Positions 1-9,429 of a DNA stretch of 64,000 nt are shown in pieces. A program made the position numbers and the translations under genes. Origin of the DNA: Telluria aromaticivorans (GTDB taxonomy: Bacteria > Pseudomonadota > Gammaproteobacteria > Burkholderiales > Burkholderiaceae_D); NCBI RefSeq assembly GCF_013003915.1, contig NZ_JABAIV010000003.1, positions 62,001 to 126,000 of the forward strand, read 5' to 3'. Position 1 is the stretch's first letter; every line of letters starts with the position of its first letter. Under the pieces are notes generated by a model. It saw only the letters and a program-made list of their open reading frames with translations. It did no database searches and was not told the DNA's origin.

Positions 1-217
1 TGGCGCCTTCGAACAGGTAGGTGACGGTAGCCAGGCCGATGTGCGGATGCGGCCGCACGTCGTGGCGCGCGCCCGGCTGGGCTTCCACCGGTCCCATGTG
101 GTCGAAGAACAGGAAGGGTCCGACCGACTGGCGCGCGGCGGCCGGCAGGATGCGCCTTACCGTGAAGCCGCCGCCGAGATCCTTGTCATGCGATTTGAGC
201 AGGTGCGCGATGGGCAT
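1..217 (-). CDS. Pirin family protein, N-terminal part (cut by window edge)
   Basis: The reverse strand reads 72 residues from an ATG at 217, preceded by a good ribosome site (GGAGGA). The peptide begins [18 protein letters not shown] and contains FDHMGP and [17 protein letters not shown]. That is the conserved pirin N-terminal cupin, with the HPHIG metal-binding motif. Pirins are cupin proteins with a single iron site; several have quercetinase-like activity and others act as redox-linked regulators. The C-terminal cupin lies outside the window. A second, complete pirin of a different sequence is at 24213-25082, so the genome has at least two. The family call is firm; the cellular role is unknown. 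Confidence 0.9.
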   Translation of the reverse strand, partial: MPIAHLLKSHDKDLGGGFTVRRILPAAARQSVGPFLFFDHMGPVEAQPGARHDVRPHPHIGLATVTYLFEGA

Positions 218-247
218 GGCGATTCCTCCGGTGGTGAAAAGGTGGTT

Positions 248-1051
248 TTACTGTACACCATCCGCGGCCGGGCCCCGCCCTGCCGCAGGACAGGCAAATG
301 CGGGACGGCCGCCGGGCCCGGGCGCCAGGAAGGCGATGACGGCGGCCAGGATGCGGCTCCTGAGTTCGGCCGGGCCGCCATCGAACATGTCGTTGTGGCG
401 GGCGTTATCCAGTTGCACGATGCAGGATCGGTAGCGCAGCTGTTCGCCGGCCGTCGGCAGCACGCCCGGGTCGGCGCCGGTGTCGGATGCGCGCAGGCTC
501 AGCACCCGCACGCCGTTCCTCGGCAGCGCGGCGCGCCGGTTGTCCAGCGTGACCACGGCCGCGATGCCGTCCGGGTGGGTGCTTGCCAGCCATGCCGAAC
601 TGTCGCCGCCCATCGAATGGCCGACCAGCACGGTACGCCCCCAATCGTAGCCCGGGTAGGCCTGGGCCAGCGCGGCATGTGCGAAGCGGATGTTGGCGAC
701 GCCGCGGCGCGCGATCCCGGCACGCTGGCGCGGCATGTCGCCGGCCGGGTCCATCTTCGCGTCGCCCGCGACTTCGTGGCCGATGCTGGCCACCAGGTAG
801 CCCTCGGCGTTCAAGGCCTCGGCCAGGAAGCCGTATTCGCGGCTGCCGATGCCATAGCCGTGGTTCAGGAGCGCGACCGGGCAAGGACGCGCGACTGTGC
901 AGGCGGATGCACGCGCGGGGAAATACAGTTCGACCGGCACCGGCCGCGCGCGTGCGGCGTCGACCAGCTGCAGGGTCGTGGGTGCGGCCTGAACGCTGGA
1001 AGCGGCCAGCAGGCTTGCGGCGGCCAGCAGCCGCCAGGTGATTCTCGTCAT
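248..1051 (-). CDS. Secreted alpha/beta hydrolase
   Basis: This 267-residue protein has a signal peptide (hydrophobic LLAAASLLAASSV then QAAP, cleavage near residue 23). The fold is an alpha/beta hydrolase: NHGYG forms the oxyanion strand near residue 63, GHSMGG gives the nucleophile Ser146, and a late ARHNDMF segment supplies a plausible catalytic His. The closest general type is a periplasmic dienelactone hydrolase or PAF-acetylhydrolase-like lipase; the substrate is not readable. I chose the ATG at 1051 because it gives a clean signal peptide; a TTG at 1069 is also in frame. The gene starts 22 bases after the kinase-FGE stop and may be the last gene of that transcript. Confidence 0.8.
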   Translation of the reverse strand: MTRITWRLLAAASLLAASSVQAAPTTLQLVDAARARPVPVELYFPARASACTVARPCPVALLNHGYGIGSREYGFLAEALNAEGYLVASIGHEVAGDAKMDPAGDMPRQRAGIARRGVANIRFAHAALAQAYPGYDWGRTVLVGHSMGGDSSAWLASTHPDGIAAVVTLDNRRAALPRNGVRVLSLRASDTGADPGVLPTAGEQLRYRSCIVQLDNARHNDMFDGGPAELRSRILAAVIAFLAPGPGGRPAFACPAAGRGPAADGVQ

Positions 1052-1073
1052 GGAATGAATCCGTCGCAAAGGG

Positions 1074-3296
<2,223 letters not shown>

Positions 3297-3304
3297 TGCT
3301 TCCG

Positions 3305-5287
3305 TCAGCCCGGGACGGGCGCGCCGCAGGATGCGCAGAAGCGGTCGCCTTCGCGCGCCGGATGGCCGTGGGCGCACTGGCGCACGGCGGCCACGATGCC
3401 GGTGCCGAACCTGGCCTGGGTCGCCAGCAGTTCCACCTGATGGCGGCGGTCCTTGTCCACTTCGACTTCACGGCGCGCCTGTTCCTGCCGCACCTGCTCC
3501 AGCGCCTCCGCCGGCGTGAGCTGGCCGGCGCCGACCACGCCCGCCAGTGCCGACAGCTGGCCGGCATCCATGGTGGCGTGCACGCGGGTCTTCATGAAGT
3601 CGTTCAGTGCAGCGGCATTCGGCGCGGCAGCCAGCGCCAGCTTGGCGGTGTCATCCATCGCGGCAAAGGCATCCATGCGGCGCAGTTCGCGCTGCGACTG
3701 GGCGTCGCCCTCGGCCAGGTGCAGCGCGTGGCGGCGCTCCTCGGCTTCGAGCTGGACCGCCTGCTGCTCGCGCGACTGGCGCGCATCGAGCTCGATGGTG
3801 CGCTGCAGCTTGTCCTGCTGGAGGCTGGTGCGCGTGGCCTCGACCTGCTGCCTGGCCTGCTCGTCTTCCCATTCCTGCAGCCGTTCGGCCTCGCGCCGCC
3901 GCGCCGCGTTGGCCAAAGCCAGCGCCTGATGGCGCGCCACATGCTCTTCTTCGTCGATCGCGCGCGCGCGGCGGGCCGCGTCCTCTTCGCTGGCGCGCAG
4001 GCGCACGAGTTCAGCATGCTGGCGGCTGGCGTCCTCGATCAGGTTCGCCTGCTCGATCTTGTTGCGGATCTGCTGCTGCAGCAAGGCTTGCGAGAAGCGC
4101 TGGCGTGCGACCTGGCGCGCCTGCTGGGTTTCCTGCTGCGCGACCTCGAGTTCCGTGCGCATGCGCACCTGGGCCAGCGCGCGCAGGTGCTTCCACTCCT
4201 GGGCTTCATCGAGGCGCGCAGCGCCCTTCTTGGCCAGCTCGTGTTCCAGCTCGGCCAGTACCTCGCCGGCGCCGCGCTCGAGCGCCTGCTTGCGCGACTC
4301 GGCGTCGAGGATGCGCGCATACAGCTCGATCTGGCGCGAACGCACGGCATGGGCGCGGTCGGCGCCCGTCAATGACAGTTCGGCGCGCGCGATCGCATCA
4401 TCCTGGCGCAGCTCGGCCTCGCGCTGGCGCACGCGTGCCTGCTGCTCGCTGCGGCGCAGGCGCTGCCATTCCTCGGCATCGTACAAATCGTCGAGGTGCT
4501 TGCGGTGCTCGACCTGCACGTGGCGCTCGTCCGCTGCCAGCCACAGGCTGCCGACTTTGGCGCGGTTGGCGTCGTATTTGTCGTGGCGCAGCTCGACCGT
4601 GTCGACCTTCACCACCGCCAGCCCGTACTCGGCCAGCAGCAGTTTCAGCCCCCCCTGCAGGCGCTCGTCCAGCTGCTCGCGCAGTTCGCGATTGCCCGCC
4701 ATCTCGCGGATCGAGCGCGCACCAACGAATTCTTCGGCCAGCTGGCGCACCGGTGCGGCCAGCAGCTCGGACAGCTCCTTGCTGCCGATGGTGCCGGGCA
4801 TGGTCATGAAGTGGCGCGCAAAGGCGGGCACGTTCTCGATGCGCAGGCTGACCATGAGGCGTGTGCTGACGGCGAGCTGCTCGGAGGTCAACACGTCGTC
4901 GAAGCGGAACTCGACCGGCAGCGCGCCGGTGCGGGTGACCAGGATCTCGGCATGCTGGTCGCGCAGCAGGTGGTTCAGGCGGGTGAAGAAGCCTTCGATC
5001 TCGTATTCGCCCTGCGGCACTTCGGTGGTCTTGTCGCCCTGCAGGATGAAGGCGCGCGCCGTCGCCGGCACGCGCAGGGTCTTGACGAACACGCCGGACA
5101 ATTCGCGCACGCCGAAGAACACGGCCAGTTCGTCCGGCCCGGCCACCCAGCGGTTCTCGCGCAGCACCGGCGCATTGCGCGGGGCGCCGAGGATCATGCC
5201 GCAGCCGGCGCAATAGCGCGCATCGCCACCCTGCTTGCGCTCGCAGCGCGGGCAGCTGGCGCCTTTCACTCCGAACATCTCGAACAT
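3305..5287 (-). CDS. SPFH-domain protein with zinc ribbons at both ends
   Basis: This is a 660-residue protein. An N-terminal zinc ribbon (C12, C15, C26, C29 in ASCPRCERK and YCAGCGM) precedes an SPFH/band-7-like domain at about 45-265 (ARAFILQGDKTTEVPQGEYEI, then VSLRIENVPAFARHF and LLLAEYGLAVVKVDTVEL). About 300 residues of Arg/Glu/Gln-rich coiled coil follow. It ends in a second ribbon (C638, His640/642, C651, C654). This resembles the 'virion core protein/YdjI-like' SPFH group, which is linked to envelope stress in other bacteria. No membrane segment is seen, so association would be peripheral. The ATG at 5287 has a GGAG site; earlier in-frame ATGs lack one. It is probably cotranscribed with the kinase gene. 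Confidence 0.85.
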   Translation of the reverse strand: MFEMFGVKGASCPRCERKQGGDARYCAGCGMILGAPRNAPVLRENRWVAGPDELAVFFGVRELSGVFVKTLRVPATARAFILQGDKTTEVPQGEYEIEGFFTRLNHLLRDQHAEILVTRTGALPVEFRFDDVLTSEQLAVSTRLMVSLRIENVPAFARHFMTMPGTIGSKELSELLAAPVRQLAEEFVGARSIREMAGNRELREQLDERLQGGLKLLLAEYGLAVVKVDTVELRHDKYDANRAKVGSLWLAADERHVQVEHRKHLDDLYDAEEWQRLRRSEQQARVRQREAELRQDDAIARAELSLTGADRAHAVRSRQIELYARILDAESRKQALERGAGEVLAELEHELAKKGAARLDEAQEWKHLRALAQVRMRTELEVAQQETQQARQVARQRFSQALLQQQIRNKIEQANLIEDASRQHAELVRLRASEEDAARRARAIDEEEHVARHQALALANAARRREAERLQEWEDEQARQQVEATRTSLQQDKLQRTIELDARQSREQQAVQLEAEERRHALHLAEGDAQSQRELRRMDAFAAMDDTAKLALAAAPNAAALNDFMKTRVHATMDAGQLSALAGVVGAGQLTPAEALEQVRQEQARREVEVDKDRRHQVELLATQARFGTGIVAAVRQCAHGHPAREGDRFCASCGAPVPG

Positions 5288-5457
5288 TTCCGACTCCGTT
5301 TCATTACTTGCAACTGACCGCTTCAATCGATTTTAACAGGCGCGCCAACGGTGTAGAGCGTCTGAGAAAGTCCCCAGGACACGGCGCATCGTCGAAGACA
5401 GTACGCTAGTACGGCGAGACGAATGCAAGGCCGTCATGGGGGATTTATCAAGCGCTC
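5288..5457. other. 170-bp gap with hairpin potential inside the kinase/SPFH cluster
   Basis: There is no credible gene here. The stretch can fold: GCATCGTC (near 5386) can pair with GACGAATGC (near 5421) around a GTAC-GCTA-GTAC mini-hairpin, and GTCC-CCA-GGAC forms another near 5370. It probably holds the promoter or leader for the SPFH-kinase pair, but no confident -35/-10 could be placed. It could also be a copy of a small intergenic repeat. Confidence 0.4.
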
Positions 5458-6450
5458 TCAAATGATGCCGATCCGCTCCACGCAAGCGAGGCTTGCGCCG
5501 CGTTCGCGCAAGGCTTCGCGCCATCCCGGCGGCAAATCCGGCTCCCAGGCACGCGGCACCAGGATGCGGTCGCCGGGCGCCGCTTCGCGCAACATCAGGG
5601 CGCATTTCGGCGCCACGCCATCGACCGTCTCGACGCGGCCGGCATGCCAGCTCGACGACTGTCCCGTGGCCAGAACTCGCCCGCGGGCCAGGAAGTCGCG
5701 CCCGCGCGCCATGCGGTCGGCCATCACCAGGGCCAGTTCGAAGGATCCGCCCTGGAAGCGTTCTTCGCCGAACCGCACCGTGGTGCGCCATTGGCCCGTG
5801 CCACGGCCGTCGTGGTGGCGCGCGCCGGCCAGCACCGCGCGCACGCGCGCCTGCAGGGCCGCATCCACGCCGGGCGCGGCGATGCTCGATTCCTCGTCTT
5901 CCTGGTGCGCCGCGGGGCGCACGCTGGCCTCGACCCAGCACAGCGCGTCGCCGGCGCCGCCACTGTAGAGCGGGAACCAGGCGCGCGCCGTGGAGACGCC
6001 CGCCGCAGGATCGGGATGCCCGCTCAAGGCGCCGAGATGCGGCAGGCCTTCGCCGCCGGCCAGCACGCCAACAGGCACCTGGCGCAGGCAATGGCCATCG
6101 ATGCGGCCGAGGTGCCAGGCGTCGGACCAGCCGTTGGCGACCACCGGCCGCTGCGGCGCCCACAGGCTGCGCACGATGCGGTCGGCCAGCACCGCAGCCA
6201 ATTCCCAGTCGCGGCTGCTTGACAGCGGGGCGCGGTCGAGACTGAGCACGACCTGGTCGCGGCTGTCGAAACGCGGCTCGGTATGGCGCGCCAGGCGCAC
6301 CACCTGCTGCATCCGCTGCGCCACTTCCGGCGCATCGGGCACGCTGCATTTGACTTCGGCCCGGCCGCCGCGCGGGCGCACGGTAGCGGTGACAGTCAAG
6401 AGCGAGCCGTCGGGCGCAATGCTGCGGCAGGTAACAAGCGGCGCGTTCAT
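5458..6450 (-). CDS. Unknown protein with two diverged repeats, possibly Lon (S16)-like
   Basis: This is a 330-residue cytoplasmic protein. Its start overlaps the upstream stop (ATGA at 6447-6450), so translation is probably coupled. Two halves align by eye. The first has SSSRDWELAAVLADRIVR, then VVANGWSDAWHLGRIDG and ARAWFPL. The second has QGGSFELALVMADRMARG, then VLATGQSSSWHAGRVETVDG and ILVPRAWEP. The layout (GxS-helix, strand, turn, ILVP strand) recalls the S16 Lon/ChlI-type fold. The second half keeps a Ser (GGSFELAL) and a downstream Lys (VAPKCAL) where Lon has its Ser-Lys dyad; the first half lacks the Lys. The fold assignment is an inference. Protease or scaffold function is not established. 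Confidence 0.6.
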   Translation of the reverse strand: MNAPLVTCRSIAPDGSLLTVTATVRPRGGRAEVKCSVPDAPEVAQRMQQVVRLARHTEPRFDSRDQVVLSLDRAPLSSSRDWELAAVLADRIVRSLWAPQRPVVANGWSDAWHLGRIDGHCLRQVPVGVLAGGEGLPHLGALSGHPDPAAGVSTARAWFPLYSGGAGDALCWVEASVRPAAHQEDEESSIAAPGVDAALQARVRAVLAGARHHDGRGTGQWRTTVRFGEERFQGGSFELALVMADRMARGRDFLARGRVLATGQSSSWHAGRVETVDGVAPKCALMLREAAPGDRILVPRAWEPDLPPGWREALRERGASLACVERIGII

Positions 6451-7478
6451 GCGGCCACCTCGCTGGTCGCACGGCGCGCCGCGCAATCGCATTCGAGATT
6501 GGCGACGATCCGGTCGGCCTCGTCCAGCAGTAGGGCCACCATCGCGCCCCCGCAATTCTTGATCCGCGCCAGCAGGGCCCAGGCCTCGTCGAGCGCGGCG
6601 GCAGCGCGGCGGCTATGGCGCGCACGGCGCAGCTGTTCGGTGGCGGCCAATGGTTCGTTGGGCGCAGCCAGGGCCAAGGCCGGCATGGTGCCGACCGACA
6701 GGCTCACCAGGTCGAGACGGCGCAGCAGCTCCTGGTGGCGGCGGAAGGTCGCGCAATCGGGCGGGAACACGGCCAGGCGCAGGCCGCACAGGACGCAGGG
6801 CAGCTCCAGGAACAGGCGGCGCAGCGCCGTGCGGTCTTCCGCTGCCGCATCGAAGGTTTCCTGCGGCAGGCTTGCCACGGCCGGCGCGGGCTGCATCGCC
6901 AGGCGCGCCGTCAACAAGGCGGCCAGGTCGCGCGAGGCGCCCAGGTCGACCGGCACGCAATCGTCGACCATCACACCGTAGCGGGTATACAGCAGCTGGT
7001 TGAAGCCGGTGCGGAAGGCGTTCCACTCCTCGAAACTGGTGCAGGGCGGCAGGTCCAGGTTGCCCTGGGCCAGTTCGCGCTGCAGTGCGGCCTGGAGCGC
7101 CGCCACGAAGCCATCCAGGGCCACCCGTTCGCCGCCTTCGCTGGCCAGGAAAAGGTCGAAGCGCTGCTGGGCTTCGCGCGGGTCGGCGCTGTCGATGGCG
7201 AAACTCACGCGCAGGCCGATTTCAGGCGCGGCCGCGAACGGCACCAGGTCGCAGCCGTAGGGGCCGGGGTGAATGCACCAGGCGCTCTCGCCGTCGAGGA
7301 TGGCCAGGCGCGCGCCTTCGCTCAGGCGGCGGGTACGCCCCTCTTTATTGGCCAGCACCGCGAAGCAGCCGTCCGGCACCGTCCCGCCCTTGGGAACCGG
7401 CAGCGCGATGAAGGCCGCGCCCAGGCCGGAAAGGTCCGCGGGCGGCTGCCGGAACGGCCTTTTGAACAGGTTCAGCAT
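6447..7478 (-). CDS. Unknown protein, likely divergent SPFH-like
   Basis: This 343-residue protein begins MLNLFKRPF, with a GGAAG ribosome site 1 base after the upstream stop. Residues about 25-180 follow the same order of elements as the SPFH domain of the gene at 3305-5287. FAVLANKEGRTRRLSEGARLAI parallels AFILQGDKTTEVPQGEYEI. LRVSFAIDSADPREAQQRFDLF parallels LMVSLRIENVPAFARHF. LYTRYGVMVDDCVPVDL parallels LLAEYGLAVVKVDTVEL. The C-terminal half is helical with CVLCG and ECDC cysteines, perhaps a decayed metal site. No membrane segment is seen. SPFH membership is my inference from pattern; function is unknown. Confidence 0.6.
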   Translation of the reverse strand: MLNLFKRPFRQPPADLSGLGAAFIALPVPKGGTVPDGCFAVLANKEGRTRRLSEGARLAILDGESAWCIHPGPYGCDLVPFAAAPEIGLRVSFAIDSADPREAQQRFDLFLASEGGERVALDGFVAALQAALQRELAQGNLDLPPCTSFEEWNAFRTGFNQLLYTRYGVMVDDCVPVDLGASRDLAALLTARLAMQPAPAVASLPQETFDAAAEDRTALRRLFLELPCVLCGLRLAVFPPDCATFRRHQELLRRLDLVSLSVGTMPALALAAPNEPLAATEQLRRARHSRRAAAALDEAWALLARIKNCGGAMVALLLDEADRIVANLECDCAARRATSEVAA

Positions 7479-7479
7479 C

Positions 7480-8037
7480 TCACTTCCCGTCGGGCTCCAC
7501 GCTGAAGCGGGCGCCATGCCGCTGGAAATGCCGTGCAGGGGCCTCCGCAAAGGGCCAGGGGCCTTCGCATTCGCCGTCGCTGTCGAGTTGCCCCTGCAGC
7601 ACCGTGGCGCCGGCGCCATCGAGCACGCGCAGCGGCTGGGGTTCGGGCTGGAGCCCGCGCAGCAAGGTGGCTGCCAGCCGGGATTGCGGGTCGAGCTGCA
7701 GGATCACGCGGTCTTGCACGAAGTGCAGGCGCCAGGCGCCGTCGTCGGTGACGAGGGTGTCCAGCGCCGCCCCGCCGTCGGCCGCGCGCAGCATGCCGGC
7801 GCTGCCGCTCCAGGTTGCCGGCGCCGCTGCGGCACGTCGCTGGCCGGCCAGCACCTGCAGTCGGCGCGTGGTCAAAGGTGAAGCCTGCAGCGCCGCGCGC
7901 TCGCCGGCCGTCAGTGGCCTGCTGCCGTCAAGCGCCCCCAGGAGCACCGTATCGGCCAGCACCAGCCGGTCGCCCTCCACGCGGCGTCCCGCCAGCAACT
8001 GCGCCTGCAGCCTGCGGTCCAGTCCTGTCATGTCCAT
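7480..8037 (-). CDS. Hypothetical protein of the kinase/SPFH cluster
   Basis: This 185-residue protein is not recognised. It has no signal peptide or membrane segment. It begins MDMTGLDRRLQAQLLAG, has a helical N-terminal half, and a beta-rich C-terminal half (AWRLHFVQDRVILQLD, PLRVLDGAGATVLQGQL). The ATG at 8037 has a strong GGAGGAGAA site and overlaps the end of the upstream gene by 10 bases. The next gene starts 1 base after its stop. The spacing ties it to its neighbours as one translation unit. Confidence 0.7.
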   Translation of the reverse strand: MDMTGLDRRLQAQLLAGRRVEGDRLVLADTVLLGALDGSRPLTAGERAALQASPLTTRRLQVLAGQRRAAAAPATWSGSAGMLRAADGGAALDTLVTDDGAWRLHFVQDRVILQLDPQSRLAATLLRGLQPEPQPLRVLDGAGATVLQGQLDSDGECEGPWPFAEAPARHFQRHGARFSVEPDGK

Positions 8038-9338
8038 CGATTCTCCTCCTCCATGCCTGCTGCACTTACACCTGCTGATGCGCCCAGTTTGGCAATCGCA
8101 GCGTCGCGCCGCTTGCGCAGCGTCGGCAACGAGACGCCGTCGAGCAGCGCGAATTGCTGCATTGTCGGCAGTTCGCCCGTTGCCGGGTCCAGCCAATCGG
8201 ACGGATAACTGTCGTCGAAAGGCCCCAGCAGCTTCAGGTAGACCGCCAGGCGCACCGGCAGCGACTCCTCCGCCATCATGCGCATCGCCCAGCTGCCGCG
8301 CTCCTGCGCCGCCGCTGCCATCTCCAGGTAGCGGGGGGGCAGTGAAACGCGTTCCGCCAGGCTGGCGTCCAGCAGTGTCAATGGCTCTGCCGGCGGCGCC
8401 GGGAGCTCTTCCCCGGCGTCGGCAAGGTCGAGTTCCTCCTGCTGCGCTTCCAGTATCTGGTCCGGTCCCGGCGTGCTGCCGCTTTCCGATTCACCCAGCA
8501 CGCGCCAGTAATCGTCGAGCCAGGCGCCGGCATCACTGGCATCCTGCAGCCAGTCGCGGTCCTGGTTCGAGGACAGCGCTTCGTACTCGCCGATCTCGCG
8601 CAGCATGGCGCCGATCTTGCCAGGATTGTCCTTGAGGCTGGCGAAGCGCTTGGAACGGGTATGCAGCGGGCCGGGTGCGCCACCGAAGGCTTCCAGGGTC
8701 TCGCTCCAGCGCATGATCCACTCCGGCCGGCAACCGGCGATCGAGCGCAGCTGGCGCGCCTCGATCGGTTCCGCATCGAGCGTGCGCCCGAGGATGGCGC
8801 CGACCTGCCCGCGGTGCTCGCGCCAGGACGCGAACAGGCGCGCCACTTCGCCGTAGGCGGTATCGAGCATGCGGTAGGCGTAGATGCGGTTCGGGCTGCA
8901 CGGGCGGCCGCAGGCGGCCTGGTAGTTGTCGCTGTCGACCTTGTCGCGCAGGACGGCATACAAGTCGTTGAATTTCTTGCGCAGCGGCGCGTCGCCGCCT
9001 GGCGCGGCCCAGAAGGCGCTAATGCGGGCGTGTTCGCTTGCGACCGCGGAGCACAGGGCGGCCCAGTCGGCGGGACGGGCCTGCAACTCATACACCAGGG
9101 TCAGGGCCAGTTCGTGGGCGGTATCGCCGTAGCTGTTGCCGGGCGCGGCGCCGAGGCTGCCGCGCCTGCCCAGCAGTTCCGCGACGGCATCGACATACTC
9201 CGTGAGGCCGGCGTCGCGGCCCGGTTCGAGCAGCAGCATCGGATCGATGCGGGCGAACGCCGCCAGCGAGCACTGTCCCAGCAATTTGCGGACCTGCTCC
9301 CAACCGTGCTCCTGGTACCGGGTTCCCGGCAAACGCAT
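8028..9338 (-). CDS. Hypothetical protein with a possible C-terminal helix-turn-helix
   Basis: This 436-residue, mainly helical cytoplasmic protein is not recognised. The C-terminal segment TMQQFALLDGVSLPTLRKRR reads like a resolvase/sigma-type helix-turn-helix. The middle contains an acidic low-complexity stretch (EAQQEELDLADAGEELPAPP). I placed the start at 9338 (MRLPGTRYQ), which has a GAGGAAAGC site; an ATG at 9362 and a TTG at 9368 are alternatives. It is the first gene of four overlapping or abutting genes and lies 91 bases after the transpeptidase stop. It may be the DNA-binding or adaptor component of the cluster, but this is only an inference. Confidence 0.65.
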   Translation of the reverse strand: MRLPGTRYQEHGWEQVRKLLGQCSLAAFARIDPMLLLEPGRDAGLTEYVDAVAELLGRRGSLGAAPGNSYGDTAHELALTLVYELQARPADWAALCSAVASEHARISAFWAAPGGDAPLRKKFNDLYAVLRDKVDSDNYQAACGRPCSPNRIYAYRMLDTAYGEVARLFASWREHRGQVGAILGRTLDAEPIEARQLRSIAGCRPEWIMRWSETLEAFGGAPGPLHTRSKRFASLKDNPGKIGAMLREIGEYEALSSNQDRDWLQDASDAGAWLDDYWRVLGESESGSTPGPDQILEAQQEELDLADAGEELPAPPAEPLTLLDASLAERVSLPPRYLEMAAAAQERGSWAMRMMAEESLPVRLAVYLKLLGPFDDSYPSDWLDPATGELPTMQQFALLDGVSLPTLRKRRDAAIAKLGASAGVSAAGMEEENRWT

Positions 9339-9429
9339 GCTTTCCTCATCCTCGATGGCCATCCGCAAGCGAGCGGATTGTCAACAGATGATGCCATACA
9401 AACACATATTCGAGGCGCGCAGCAGAAGG

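Noticed and set aside
5333-6625. 430-codon reverse frame overlapping the Lon-like gene
   Set aside because: Same DNA as the 5458-6450 gene in another frame. Its low-complexity Arg/Ala composition and lack of start signal mark it as a shadow.
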